DNA from: Camelus bactrianus
Taxonomy: Eukaryota; Chordata; Mammalia; Artiodactyla; Camelidae
DNA length: 64,000 bases
Assembly (NCBI RefSeq): GCF_048773025.1
Contig: NC_133545.1
Span: 10,806,001-10,870,000 of the forward strand
Direction: 5' to 3'
Each line of letters starts with the position of its first letter. Positions within the stretch are counted from its first letter, which is position 1. Positions 37,213 to 48,796 of this stretch are shown in pieces. A program made the translations under genes and the position numbers. Below the pieces are notes generated by a model. That model did no database searches. It worked only from the letters and a program-made list of their open reading frames with translations, and was not told the origin of the DNA.

Positions 37213-37874
37213 CCGTGTTAGCCGCTGTCCACCGTCTCAGGAGCTCCCTCTAGGAAAGAACAAATTTTCTCCATAAAAAAATCACCCCCTTGAGGGGTGA
37301 TGAAAACCTGATACCCATAAAAATCGGCCTGTTTATGCATTTAAGTAGGTATTAACCTCATCTGTGTTCCATCTCTACCTCCGTCATCACGTCGCATTCT
37401 CCTCTTCCAGCGTGTCAAGTCCCCTCTGCCTCCCTCTTACAGGGGTACGATCGATTGCATTAGGGCCCAGCCGGATAACCTGGAATAATCTCTCCTTAAG
37501 ATCTTAATCACACTTGTAAAGTCCATCTTTGCCGTCTAAGGCAACAGTCACAGGTTCCAGGGATGGGGACATGGGATGGGGGTCTTTGCGGGGGAAGTGG
37601 CACTGGGGGTCATTATTCAGCCAGCCACGCAACACAATATGTTTCGTTGATCAGTTTGGAAATGTTTATGGCTATCATTTTCCTGGAATACAAAGGAATC
37701 AACTTCAGCTGCAGGCTTCTTGCCCCGCCTGAAGTTTAGGAAGCAGCGGAGTGGAGGCCAAGAAGAAAGCACTGAGTCGGGGTCTGTCTGAGGGCTCTGA
37801 GTCTGGGGAGCAAGGACGATTAACAGCAACATCGCGAGTCAGCTTAATAGAGACTCTGGAGATCCAAAGGTGGG

Positions 37875-38042
37875 GAATTTATACATAAATACGTCACAGG
37901 GATGTAATACACAGCACAGGGAATGAAGTCAATATTTTATGATAACTTTGTATGGTGAGTAATCTATAAATTATTGAATTACGATGTTGTACACCTGAAG
38001 CTAATATAGTATTTTAAGTCAACTAGACTTCAATTTTAAAAA
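37875..38042 (+). mobile_element. LINE-1 3' end fragment, sense
   Basis: The phrases 'cacagcacagggaatgaagt', 'gttgtacacctgaagctaat' and 'caactagacttcaatttta' are the L1 3' UTR end of artiodactyl/camelid type. It lies in the interval of the TRBV27|TRBV14 order break. Confidence 0.75.
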
Positions 38043-38377
38043 GCATATATGAAATTAAATGGGACTTTTATTAATTGTTCTTAAATAATTTTATGTACTA
38101 TGTATTAATCTGCAAAGTATTTCCCCTTTGACAGTTTATCTTAAGCATCCCTACCAGAATAAATAAATTACCTATTTGGTTTTCTTTTACTTTCTTTGTG
38201 CCTGTGAAGGGAAGCACAATACATGCAAATGAGATCAGATCATACATTCTAGGTCCATAACATTTTTTCAGGGCTTTTGTAGCCATCAAAAGTTTACCTA
38301 TGATTGATGGATAAAAGTAACAAACTCAATTAAAAAACAAGAAATTCTTTCGGTAAAAGAAAAGGGGAGGGATAAAT

Positions 38378-38700
38378 TGGGAGTTCGGGATTTGCAGATA
38401 CTGACTGGTATATATAAAATAGATAAACAAGTTTATACTGTATAGCACAGGGAACTATAACTGATATCTTGTAGTAGCTTATGGTGAAAAGGAATATGAA
38501 AACGAATATATGTAGTTTCGTGTATCACTGAAGCATTGTGCTGTACACCAGAAACTGACACAACATCGTAAACTGACTAGACTTCAATAAAAATATTAAA
38601 AAATACCTTGCAATGGCCTATAATGAAAAACAATATGAAAAGTAATATATACCTACAAATGAATTACTGTGCTGTGCACCAGAAATTAACACTGTTTTTT
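38378..38700 (+). mobile_element. LINE-1 3' end fragments, sense, partly repeated
   Basis: 'gtatagcacagggaactata' (38441), 'gtgctgtacaccagaaactg' (38538) and 'ctagacttcaataaaaat' (38577) are the L1 3' end. A second partial copy follows at about 38605-38700 ('gtgctgtgcaccagaaatta'). Together with 37875 this gives three same-direction L1 ends within 0.8 kb. The interval 38701-41292 holds an old L2-like stretch near 40090-40350 and no gene. Confidence 0.75.
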
Positions 38701-41292
38701 TAGAAGAGATAGAAATGGTTGAGAAGCAATAATGAAAAACAAAAGGGACATCAGTACCAATGAGGATCATTTACAGAAACCGGTAACACCGCTAGTTAAT
38801 GCCTGCAAGAGACGTTCGATTCCCTATCACTCTACTTCCATGGGGAAGTCCGGACCCGGGGACGGTAACTCTAGGTTATGACAAGCACGATGGTGGTTAT
38901 ACGACAGCGCTTGTGTGATCCTGAATTTCCCGTAAAGCTTCAAACACAGGCCTCTTTAGAAGCCAATGCCACTGAAGCCTCGCGGACTGTATTAATATGT
39001 GGGCTGTAATGGAGCAGATGCAACATAAAATGATGGGCTTTGAAAACTCCCGCAACCCAGAATTAATTATACGTGAAACTCCAGAGAAGACTTTGTGGTC
39101 GTGGATCCCACATGTAGTTATTGCATGTAGACTCTTTCACAGGGAACAGTCTTTGGTCTTATCACCTCTACTGACATCTTTGACTTAATTAGTACAATTC
39201 TATTAACATTGAGAATATGATAAAAGGTTGGACCTAAGGGGCAGCAATTTTTAAAATTCTGAAATGTCTGGGTAAGTCTTTTGAAAAGAGAGAATGGTCC
39301 ACTGGAAGCCTATGCTGATAATCACATGAGATGCTCCCAGGAGAGAGAGCTCACCTTAAAGTCAGGGTGGAGACAGGGGTCTGGCAGGGTAGACGGACCC
39401 AGTAAGACAGCCGTCATTCTTGGAAAGATGAGCAGATTCTACGCTGAGTTGTGTTGCCAGACTTTGTACGTTGGATGAGGTTCTCTGCGTGCTCTTGTTC
39501 CAGGTGAAAATTACTATTTTACTGACTGGTGAATGATGTATGTAGTTGAATGAACCTTTGCACTAAAGCCTCAGTAAGACACTGGGGATCAAGACACAGA
39601 CTTGCAGTCCTGCCCCTCCAACACAGAGAAGGAAAAGGCAAAGGCTGAGCAAAAGGTTTCCTCGCGCACTTCATCAACAGAGATGCCACTCCGCAGGAAA
39701 CTATACCTGGGAGTGATGATGGAGCGCACGGGGAGCAATACTAGGGTCTGCTTATTGCCTTGCTTGGTAAATGAAATGGTACAGAGCAGAAGCATCAGCA
39801 GCGGCCGGCAAGTATTTTAGGGTCCAACAGAAAAAGGAAAGAATGCCATGGATGTCGTGGTACCCAAGAGAGGCAACATCCTTTTCGGGGTGATGTATAG
39901 CACAGAGTAAACCAGGGCTGGCGTAGAGAAAGAATTAAACACTACTCGAGTACGTGATTCATCTTGTTTGCATTCCCACGTGAAAACCCGTGGAATCTCC
40001 CCAAAGTATGGGTGGGTGAGGACTCTGCAGGGGGCTCAGATCCTGGACTAGTCAGAGGGGTGTTGGGAAGATGGTATGACTGATCCTTCATTCATTAACC
40101 CCGCACTCCTCAGGCACTCTGGTGAGTATGGAGATTAAAAAAAAGTACCCAATATAAGCATAGTCGCTGCTCTCATTAACTCCAACATTTATTCATGTAC
40201 GTTTTAAACAGCAAACAATCGAGTATGTTAACTGCCCTGAGGATTGATGTTCAGGCTGTCATTAGAGCACAGAGAAGAACTAATTCAGTCAGGGATTCAA
40301 AGAAATCTTCCTGGAGGAAATGACTCTGAATTGGTATGTAGAGAAATCATTAATTAGGTGTCCAGGTAGAGGGAACATTCTTGGTGAAGACCCAGGGGTG
40401 AGTCAGCGTAGGACATGTTCAGGTCCCAAGGAGGGTTGTAGAGCGGAAGGCAGCTGTGTAACTGAAGGAAAAGGGACGTTCACGTTAAGGAAGGGAGACA
40501 GGTGCAAAGACCGCATCGTGGAGTTGTTGAGAGGCTTGTAAAGTAACATAAACTTCAGATGTCAGCCAAGTTAATGAAAGACGCTGATGAATTTTAAGCT
40601 CCAGAGTACTTTGTGGGTGGGGGCAGGTAGCAATTTGGATGGTGGTTAAGGAATCCAGGCGAGAGGCAGCATTTGCTGGACCACAGTGTTATCAGTGAGG
40701 ATAAGAAAAGCTAGTAAAACTTGCAAGGAGTTTAATACTTAGAAGTGTGCAGGGAGGGTACATTAGGGGTGGGAAGGGAGTATCCAAGAGATGATGGGGA
40801 CGACTTCTCCACCTTTGGCTTGGGCATTTGGGGGGATGGCAGACCATTTGCTGAGATGAGGAAAATGAGATAACAGATTTAGTAAACAACTCAGAACGTG
40901 CTGTTCCTCCAAGCTACAAGACTTGTAAGAAGAGGACTTGAAATGTGGGGTGAAGTTTTGTTAAGTGAGTGAACTGAAAACACAATGTTCAGTTTGGGTA
41001 ACAACGATCCTCAGTAAGGAGAAAGGATGGCAGTGTGTGCAAAAGTCTTTTTCTAGGAAAGGAAAGCCTTACCCCTGGTGCTAGACTTAACGCAGTTAGC
41101 TGGGCCTGCTTTGAAAAGCTCGTTGGCGCCAGAAATGAGCGGAGGGCACGTTGCACAGGGGCTGCGTTGCTCAGAGTCCCCACAGCTGGGGAGTCAGGGA
41201 AGGACTTCTGTGGGCACAGATGACGGGGGAAGTTTTTCCTTTTGGTTGGGTGGGGCCTCCCACGGGAGGCGCCTCCCTGCCCTCGTGGCTGC

Positions 41293-41331
41293 CCTTCTTG
41301 TGCAGACAGCAGCTGGCTGCGCCGCGCTGTG
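41293..41331 (-). other. TRBV27 recombination signal (23-RSS)
   Basis: Heptamer CACAGCG (41325-41331), 23-bp spacer, nonamer ACAAGAAGG (41293-41301). The CAC core and the ACAA start are kept. Confidence 0.86.
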
Positions 41332-41800
41332 GATACGCTGCTGGCGCAGAGGTACAAGGAGGTCTGGGTGATGCTGGCCGACTCCAGGGTCAGGGAGAAA
41401 TCCTTCTTCTCTTTCCGAGAAACAGTGTACCCATCAGGGATATCTCCCTTTTCAGTAAAATTAACATTCCGTGAGAAGTAGATCAGCCTGAGACCCAGCC
41501 CTGGGTCTTGTCGATACCAGTACATAGCCTCATGGTTCATATTCTGAGAACAAGTCACTGTCAGCTTCTTCCTGGTCTCTGTGATGCGGTGTGTGGGGCT
41601 CTGGGTCACGTCGGCTTCCACGGGGCCTGTGGGGGAAGGAGACAGAGCTAGAGGCAGCCGAGGAGGCACCTGATGCTGCAGCCCTTAGGAAAGGGCTCGA
41701 GCTAAGACCTGCAAGCTACAGGCGAGGTTGCCCTCGGGCTCTGGGTCTCACCTGCTCCCAGGAGCCAAAGCAGGACCCAGCCCAGGAGCCGGGGGCCCAT
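41332..41800 (-). CDS. TRBV27: T-cell receptor beta variable gene, TRBV27 subgroup
   Basis: TCR beta variable domain. L-PART1 is 41752-41800 (MGPRLLGWVLLWLLGA), the intron 125 bp, and the V exon 41332-41626. The mature part starts EADVTQSPTHRITE. First Cys lies in VTCSQNMNH, Trp in [10 protein letters not shown], and second Cys in YLCASSV. KKLTVTCSQNMNHE and the GYTVSRKEKKDF stretch fit human TRBV27 better than TRBV28. Frame and splice sites are intact, so it looks functional. In human the next V downstream is TRBV28. Here it is TRBV14. Confidence 0.92.
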
Positions 41801-44454
41801 GGCAGTGTCACTCAGGCGTCTGCCAGCGCTGGGGGCTCTAGTTGGTTTCTGTGATGTCTCTTTCTCTGCAGCTACTTGGCCCTCAATTTCCCGAGAGATG
41901 CAACACCCCTTTCCTTCTAGGGAAACCAGAAGTGTAAACCAGGCGACTGTCCTGGCCAGCCTGGGCTGGGGAGGCTTGTGATCCCTGCCATTTTCCTCGC
42001 CCTCCTGGGAGGCTGCTGGTTTCTGTGCATTTGACAGCTTCTTGTTAGCACCTTTTTTGTCAAAGTTGAAAAATATTTTGGATCTCTAAGATGGAAACTG
42101 GTGTAACGTATTTGATCATCACTTAGAAATATGAGAACGTGAAACATGCTATCATCAGAACTACACTTTTTCTAGGTTTCTACCTCTCATTTCTACTCCG
42201 CAGAAAAATTACAAGTATATTCCTGTCTTTGTATGGCCATGGACATATTTTTCAGCCACGACCTTTTAAAAGAGTCTTGTGTGAAAATTTAGCCAAATCC
42301 CCGTCATGGATTATTTTATTGGTCTGTATCCAGTTCAAGATCCTAGACCCAGGGCTCTTTTCTCGTTAGCAGCTTAAACTTAGTCACGAATGTGAATAAC
42401 TGCTTTCCTGAAGGCTGGTGTTGGATGTATCTTTCTTCCCTTTCCTCCTCTCTCTCCTCTTAAAGGGGCTGTGAGAGGCAGAGGCGACACCTGCCTTCTG
42501 CAGCAACCTCACCTTTATACCAGCAAACTCAGTTTCTTTGCTGCTTGGGGCGTGTGGCTTTGCTTGCTTGTGGTCTCCAGACGGGGCTCCACAGGGAGGG
42601 TTTCTGTCCCTGGAGAATCGTTAAGCCAGTCTGTGCTTTTCTGCTCTGCTCCCAGCCATGCGGAGCTCTGCCGGTGACTCGGGTGTCCCCGCATCATCTT
42701 AGCTCCTCCAGCAGCTCACAGATGGCTCCACTTTCTGGGTCTCTGTGCCCTTCCTGCATTGAGATAACTTCCCTGGGGCTGCCCAGAATATTTCCCCCCT
42801 TTAACTCCCTTGAGCTCTTCTTGGGCTATGTTGGAATCGAAGTATTCTTGAGAGGGGCGGAGGAGGAGAGGGAAGGAGACTGCCCCGTGCTCCTAATTGC
42901 TTCCCACCACAGCTAGAGCTTCACCGAGCCCCTCTGTATTTTGCTAAATCGTTATTATCTCCAGACAAGAAGTGGGTTCTCATCCCAGTTCTTGGGCTGC
43001 CGTCGAATCTCAGAGGTGGCTTTCTGGCCCCAGTCCCCTTCAGGTGGACATTTGGCTCTAACAATCCATGGGAGTGAGGGAGTCGTGACATTAACCCTAC
43101 TCTAAGGAGGAGAGTTCTTTCTTTCTATATTTCTGCACCAATCCTTTCTGGAAAAGGCTGTAGGGAGCAAACCTGGTTCTACTTCCATCCTAGGTGTTCA
43201 TGTTGTCCTGGCCAGTCCTCCATACCCTAGCTACGGGTCCAGGTACTCTCAAGAAAAAACCCCCAGCAGTTTTCATTCTCAAGAAGCTGCCTCAGTAAAT
43301 AATTTTGTATTACCTAGTAATACCTTGTCATCCCAAACTGCATCTGTAGAAATCTTTCACAGCTTACCCACATCCACAAAACAGAAGGATCTATTTATGC
43401 TCCTGTCCATTGGATTCTCCCAGGTTCCGTGGTACTTCCAACATCGTAGAGGTGGACAATTACAACTCAGAGACTTGTACTTTATCCCAAGCATTTTCCA
43501 TATTAGATTAACCCAAGATTTAGGAGGCTGCTGCTTCTATATTCCTACCCTCCCCCACTGGCTAATTCCCTCTCCTCAGACACCTGCTTCTCGCCTCCCT
43601 ATGCCATGGACTGTGAGGCTGCTCTGGTCTCTTCTTTCTTCTTCAACATCAACCAAGACCCTAAAGTGATACTGCTGAGCTGAGTCCCCAGTATGTTTGT
43701 ACTTAGAAGCCAGTTGCTGTATCTTCCCACCCTTCTTTCCTGGAAACTTCCCTTCCCTCTGATCTCTCCTTCCCAAGGCCACCACAGCCAAGAGTTTGGG
43801 GAACTTCACTTCCCCAATGCGGGCCAGGCTCCTGTGTCCCTAACAAAGGGACTGGGAAGAAGAGAGAATCCTCCAGGTGGCCAGGAGCTCTGAAACGTCT
43901 CCTCCACATTTTGCACATTGATGTAAGGCATTCTGGTCTACACTGTCCATCCCCGTGTGTCTTACCCTGCAGGTCTTCAGTGCCTGCTCTCAGCCTCCTC
44001 CTCTGAGACACTGCTCAGTACACCTGCTGCGTCTCTCCTCCATCCTTCTTGGATGACAGTCTCTTGACAACAGTAAGTATGTCTGCCTTTATCCAACTGA
44101 GGAACCGTTTCTTTAAAACCCCTGTAGGAAGGACACATCTGTCCCTTTAATTATACAGCCATATTTGTTTTCCTGTGGGTGATCCTGAACCCAGACACAG
44201 ACTATAGAATTTTCACCACACTTCAAATCCTGTTTTACTTATCCTCAGGCCGTTTTTGCTTCTGAGGAAGTCATTCTACCCTGTATATTTTTCTATACTA
44301 TATGAGTAACCTTCGAAAGACCTTGTGAGATTTTAGTACTGAGTTTTCTTTTAATTGGTCATATAGTATCCAATTTTATGTACACTTGTTTTATCAGTGT
44401 CTGAAATGCAAGTGTATATTAAGTAATATGTTAACGCCCTCTAGTGGACTATCC

Positions 44455-44940
44455 CAGCAGTAGGCAGACTAATGGCCCCTTAAAGATGCTCAAGTCCTAA
44501 TCCCCCCAACCTGTGAATGTTTAGATTGCAAAAGGGAAGGAAGGTTGTGGATGCAGTTGAGGTTGCCTATCGGCTGACCTTGAGCTGTAGACAGTAGCGT
44601 GGGTTATCCAGGGAGGCCCAGTCTAATCATGTGTGTCCTTCAGAGCGGAGAACCTTTCCCAGCTGTGTTGAGGGAGACGGGAGCGTGGAAGAAGAGTCAG
44701 AGAAGGAACATTGCTGACTTTGAAGCTAGAGAAAGCGAACCACAGGGCAAGGAAATCTGATTCTGTCCAAGAGCCTTCAGAGAAGAATGGAGCCTTGCCA
44801 ATTTTCTGATTTTAGTTGAGTGAGACCCATGTTGGAATTCGGACCTCCAGGACTGTAAGATAATAAATTTGTATTGTTTTAAGCCATTAAGTATGTGGTT
44901 ACTTGTTGTAGCAGCAACAGAAGACAATTATAATCACCAA
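44455..44940 (+). mobile_element. MaLR (MLT1-like) solo LTR, old
   Basis: It runs from 'ggcagactaatggcccctta' and 'gctcaagtcctaatcccc' to the typical end 'ataaatttgtattgttttaa', 'gccattaagt' and 'agcagcaacagaaga'. This is the pattern of an MLT1-like LTR. It is a diverged, non-coding fossil. From 41870 to 44450 I see no gene or clear repeat. Confidence 0.6.
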
Positions 44941-45090
44941 CACTAAAAATTAGTGGGGAGATGTGGTAAGAAAGCAACTAAGGCGGGAAAAGCAGAGGAA
45001 AGGATGATAACCTGGCAGGCAGGGCTCTGGGTGTTCTTGTGTGGGTGGGGGAGCTGGGGAAGGCAGGGTCACTACGTGTCTTGGGTTTTC

Positions 45091-45185
45091 CACTTTTGTG
45101 CAGAGGATGTGGCTGCGTTGATAAACTGCTGGTGCACAGGGACTCTGGTGTACCTAGAAGATTCAAGGATCAAGGGAGAGCATTC
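45091..45185 (-). pseudogene. TRBV relic at the position of human TRBVB
   Basis: Only the V-exon end and the RSS remain. On the minus strand the relic reads LESSRY...VPVHQQF in the frame of LES...YFCASSL, with the codons around second Cys shifted (TGTGCACCAGCAGTTTAT compared with TGTGCCAGCAGT). A RSS-like tail follows: GCCACATCCTCT then nonamer-like ACAAAAGTG (45091-45099). GCCACATCCTCT is also in the TRBV26 spacer, so this is related sequence with a shortened spacer. It lies between TRBV26 and TRBV27, exactly where human has the relic TRBVB. No leader was found in 45190-45600. It cannot encode a chain. Confidence 0.6.
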
Positions 45186-45604
45186 TTTTCTTTCTCTGTC
45201 TCTCCACATCTCCATCCGCCCTCCACCCCAACCTTTCCCTCTGCGTGCTTGAGTGTGTTTGTGTGGTCACCTCACAGTGGAAAGAAAGCTGGAAAGCCAA
45301 TGGACTTCTTTGATATTCTCAGTAGCAGGAACAAATTCCAATCTCCTGCTATTTGGAGGGTGACTCCTTGGGTCACCCTGGTGGCTCTGTGCTCCTTAGC
45401 AGTGACCATGCACACCGTGTTGGCTATTGACTGTCAAATCACAGGAAGGATCTCTTCCCAACAGAATAGTCCATCCCTGAGGCTAGCAATGACTGCGGGG
45501 CTCCCTGCTGGAACATTCTGATCCTAAACCTGTGGAGATGAGGCATTTGCAAAACTGGAGCGTGTCAAGAACAGAAACTGGTAGCATCTACCTTTGAAAA
45601 TGGC

Positions 45605-45750
45605 ATCCCCTGTCCTTTAAAAAAACTAAAAGTGAAATTACCATATGATCCAGCAGCCCCACTCCTGGGCATATATCCAGAAGAAACTCCAGGTTGAAAA
45701 GATACATGCACCCCAATGTTCATAGCAGCACTATTTATAATAGTCAAGAC
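45605..45750 (+). mobile_element. LINE-1 ORF2 fragment, sense
   Basis: The phrases 'taccatatgatccagcagcc', 'ctgggcatatatccagaaga' and 'catagcagcactatttataa' are the well-known L1 ORF2 end. It is a short fragment, directly followed by an MLT1-like stretch. Confidence 0.85.
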
Positions 45751-45754
45751 GTAG

Positions 45755-46045
45755 GAGCAATTCCCCAGTGACAGCCAACAAGGAAACCGGGTCTCTAGTC
45801 CCAGCACCACAAGGAGCTGAGTCCTGCCAGTCATAGGGATGAGCTGGGTGGAGGAGCGGGGCTCCAGAGAGAATGCTGCCAGATGACACCTTGATTTTAA
45901 TCTCATGAGACCTTGAGCAGAGAACCCAGTCCCTCCCATCCAGGACTTCCGACACACAGAGCCATGACATGATAAGTGGGTGATGTTTTGACCTGCCTAA
46001 TTGCAGTGATTTTTTACCCAGCAATAGAAAACTAAGACAGCTGGC
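45755..46045 (+). mobile_element. MaLR (MLT1-like) LTR fragment
   Basis: 'gccagatgacaccttgattt' and the ending 'agcaatagaaaactaagaca' are typical of the last part of an MLT1-like LTR. It is old and incomplete at its start, where the L1 fragment adjoins it. Confidence 0.5.
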
Positions 46046-46637
46046 TGGCACCCAGCATCCTCCCTTGGGGACTGTACAGTGAAAGTTCTGCTCCCGGATA
46101 ATCCCTGAAGACAAACACATTTCATTTCTTTCTCACCCCTCTCCGCTCCCTCTCACACACACACCAAGTTCTTCCTAAACCCACACATTGTCTGACAACT
46201 TTTCACTACCGTTGCATCCGCTTTTACTTATGCTCAGGCCACTGCATGTCTGAGGAAGTCCCAGTACCCTATCTCCCCATCCAACATGGTTACTCATTGA
46301 GACACTCATGGAAGAATCTTTGGCTTTTTTTTTTTCTCCTTTCTTGACTTAATTGAACAGAATTCAGTTTCATCAAAATTTTCTTACAGCTGAACCTGAA
46401 AACTGAAGTTGGTCTTAGAAAATATTCACGTTGGGTTAATATCCTTTAGTCTAGTACAATACCAAAGAAGGGCAAAGACTTTGATTAGAATAGAGAGAGT
46501 GATTTAGACAAGAATGGGAAAAGGGAAGCAAAGAATATTAAGGTCAAAGGCAGGGCTTCAGTGCAGGCTTCTGAGGAAACTTCTAGTCGGGGTCAGGAAT
46601 CTTGAGGACAGCACCCCCTCACTCCTCCGTTTGCCTC

Positions 46638-46676
46638 TCTTTTTGTGCGGAGAGGATGTGGCCGTGCAGCGCTGTG
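46638..46676 (-). other. TRBV26 recombination signal (23-RSS)
   Basis: Heptamer CACAGCG (46670-46676), 23-bp spacer, nonamer ACAAAAAGA (46638-46646). This is one of the best nonamers in the window. Confidence 0.88.
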
Positions 46677-47156
46677 GATTCACTGCTGGCGCAGAAGTAC
46701 ACAGATGTCTGGTTGGTGCTGGCTGACTGCAGGGTCAGGGGGAAATCGGCCTGATCTTCTCGAGAGACATGATACCCCTCAGGGACATCTCCTTGCTTAG
46801 TAGTTCTGGTACCAGTTGAGTAATAGATCAGCCGCAGCCCAAATCCTGGGTCTTGGCGGTACCAGTACATTGAATAATGATTCATCCTCTGTGAACACTG
46901 GAGAGTTAATTTCTGTTCTGTCTTCAGGATTCTGTGTCTTGGGGACTGTGTGACTGCAGCTTCTTTGAGGCCTGTGGGAGACAAAGCAGGGATCAAATAG
47001 AAACAGCCTGGGGAGCGGAGATGAGTGCTGCCTTCTTGATGAAACATTTTGCTGCCGGAGCCTGGGAAGCCAGTGACAAGGATTCCTGACCTCTGCTCAG
47101 GACTCACCTGCTCTGATGAGAAAGATAAGAGCACAGCAGAGGAGCCTGTTGCTCAT
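46677..47156 (-). CDS. TRBV26: T-cell receptor beta variable gene, TRBV26 subgroup
   Basis: TCR beta variable domain. L-PART1 is 47108-47156 ([16 protein letters not shown]), the intron 136 bp, and the V exon 46677-46971. The mature part starts [14 protein letters not shown]. First Cys lies in LQCSQRMNH, Trp in [10 protein letters not shown], and second Cys in YFCASSE. YYS.GT, EGYHVSR and [16 protein letters not shown] match human TRBV26. As I recall, human TRBV26 is a pseudogene in which second Cys is lost. Here that Cys, both splice sites, the frame and the RSS are all in place, so the gene looks functional. TRBV27 is the next-best subgroup but lacks the YHVSR and STNQTSV features. Confidence 0.9.
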
Positions 47157-48060
47157 GGTGGCAGCAGATGGAGAACACTGTCTGCTCCTGGGCTGAACTA
47201 AGTCTCTGATGCCAACACTTTTCACCCACTTCCTGGCCCGAGACCACGCCCTCCTCCCTCACTGCTTCAGAAAGCATCGCAAAGCCTCTTAGACTTGACT
47301 GAATGTGATAATTTCATTTATCCAGGTCACATGACTGTTTACGCCCTTCCCTTGAAGAATTAGCATGGCAGGATTTGCCTCTGTGACTTTTCTGATTTCC
47401 CTTATCTTTTGTAATATGGGGGTTTTACATCTTTTGAATTTTCTCTGGACTATTGTGGTAAATTGATGTGTGTTCCCTGGACCCTTGAGTGTTTTCTCGG
47501 AACACTTCTGGAACTCTTTTCCATTTTGTCCTTATGTCCAACCTCGACTTTCACTCTAAAAGTACTCTCGTCTCTTTAGCCAGCCTAATGTTATTCTTTT
47601 CCACAAACACTGTATGTGCTTTCCAACCTCTGTGCTTTGCACATAATCCTACGTCCTCTCTTTTTCCTTTAGGCTGATGCTTAAGGGAGTGAAAAGGTGT
47701 GGGGAAGGGAACGAAGCAACCAGACGTACACAAATTTAGGAAAATCTCGTAGGTGCCCAGAGCACGTTCAGAGAGGATTTCATATGCTGTAGCAACTCAT
47801 CTTAGCAGAGCTTCCACCGATGGAAGTGGGTATGGACAAATGCTGATGTAAGGACTTTCAGCAGCTGTCTCCCAACTGCTCTGAACAATGCTTGCTTTGG
47901 GAAAAAAAGCATTTTAGGGAAATTGTGGGATGCTCATCACCACAGATGAACTGAAGCCCAAATGTCATTGATGTGACTTTCTGCAATTTGACATTATTTC
48001 TAGGAAGGTTTTTTTTCCACAAATTCTAGGTCACCTAGGATGTGGCAGTGAATTACTATA

Positions 48061-48491
48061 GATAAACTGCTAGCACAGAAGTGTGAGGATGTCTCTAGGA
48101 CCTGGAAGAAACCCTCCTTCTTCTGGGAGACACTCAGCAGGGAACCTTTTTCAGTGCTGCCCCCAACAAGTGAGCAGGGGGTCAGCCGCAGCCCCAGTGC
48201 TGGGTCGTGGATGCACTAGAACATTCTGTCATGACCAAAGTCTGAAAGACATTCCAGAAAAGCTTCCCCCCTGTTCTTCTCTAGGTTCTGGATTACTCTA
48301 ACCTCCAGGTGACCTGTGGGAAAAGGATGCAGAAGGTACAAACTGTGTCCATCAGGAAGCCCAATGTTTTGAGCATGACAAAAACAAACAAAAACCCTGT
48401 GCTGGTGCCTAGAAATCCTAGGGTCTGAATTCCCCTTGTGCTCCAAGACCTCATCCACTTCCAAGAGATAAACTGAGAGCCTGAGCCTCGT
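48061..48491 (-). pseudogene. TRBV relic at the position of human TRBVA
   Basis: A decayed V gene between TRBV25 and TRBV26, where human has the relic TRBVA. The V exon spans about 48061-48313 (some 40 bp shorter than normal) and its acceptor (cccacag) is intact. It reads FLECLSDFGHDRMF, then a stop in place of the core Trp, then DPALGLRL, STEKG, SVSQKKEGFF and HFCASSL. First Cys and second Cys survive. The probable leader exon is about 48450-48491, whose start codon is ACG instead of ATG (ACG AGG CTC AGG CTC). The RSS heptamer has decayed to about TATAGTA and no nonamer is at the right distance. A perfect V-beta promoter decamer remains upstream. It cannot make a chain. Confidence 0.72.
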
Positions 48492-48554
48492 GGCAGGATA
48501 GGAGAAGGAACAGGTTTTCCTCCAGCTGTCAACAGCCCATCGGTTGCTTGCCTG

Positions 48555-48564
48555 TGATGTCACT
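48555..48564 (-). promoter_or_regulatory. V-beta CRE-like decamer upstream of the TRBVA-like relic
   Basis: The minus strand reads AGTGACATCA, identical to the TRBV24 decamer and in the same GACAGTGACATCAC context. It lies about 65-75 bp upstream of the decayed leader, the usual place. Its survival is remarkable given the decay of the gene. Confidence 0.55.
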
Positions 48565-48796
48565 GTCTCCGCCCACACCCACAGCCCCACATCTACAGAG
48601 GTGGTGTCTTCCCTGCCTTTCACAGAGAGCCACTAGGCATTCGACTTTCCCGACCAATTCAGATTGGGGAAAACAATCACTCTTTTCGGTTAATACTTGC
48701 TATTCCCTTGCATTCTTTCTCACGCAGACTCAGTTCTTCATCCATGACACGCCCTAACAACTACCACTGCAGCAAAGTAAGTGGATAACATGAAGG

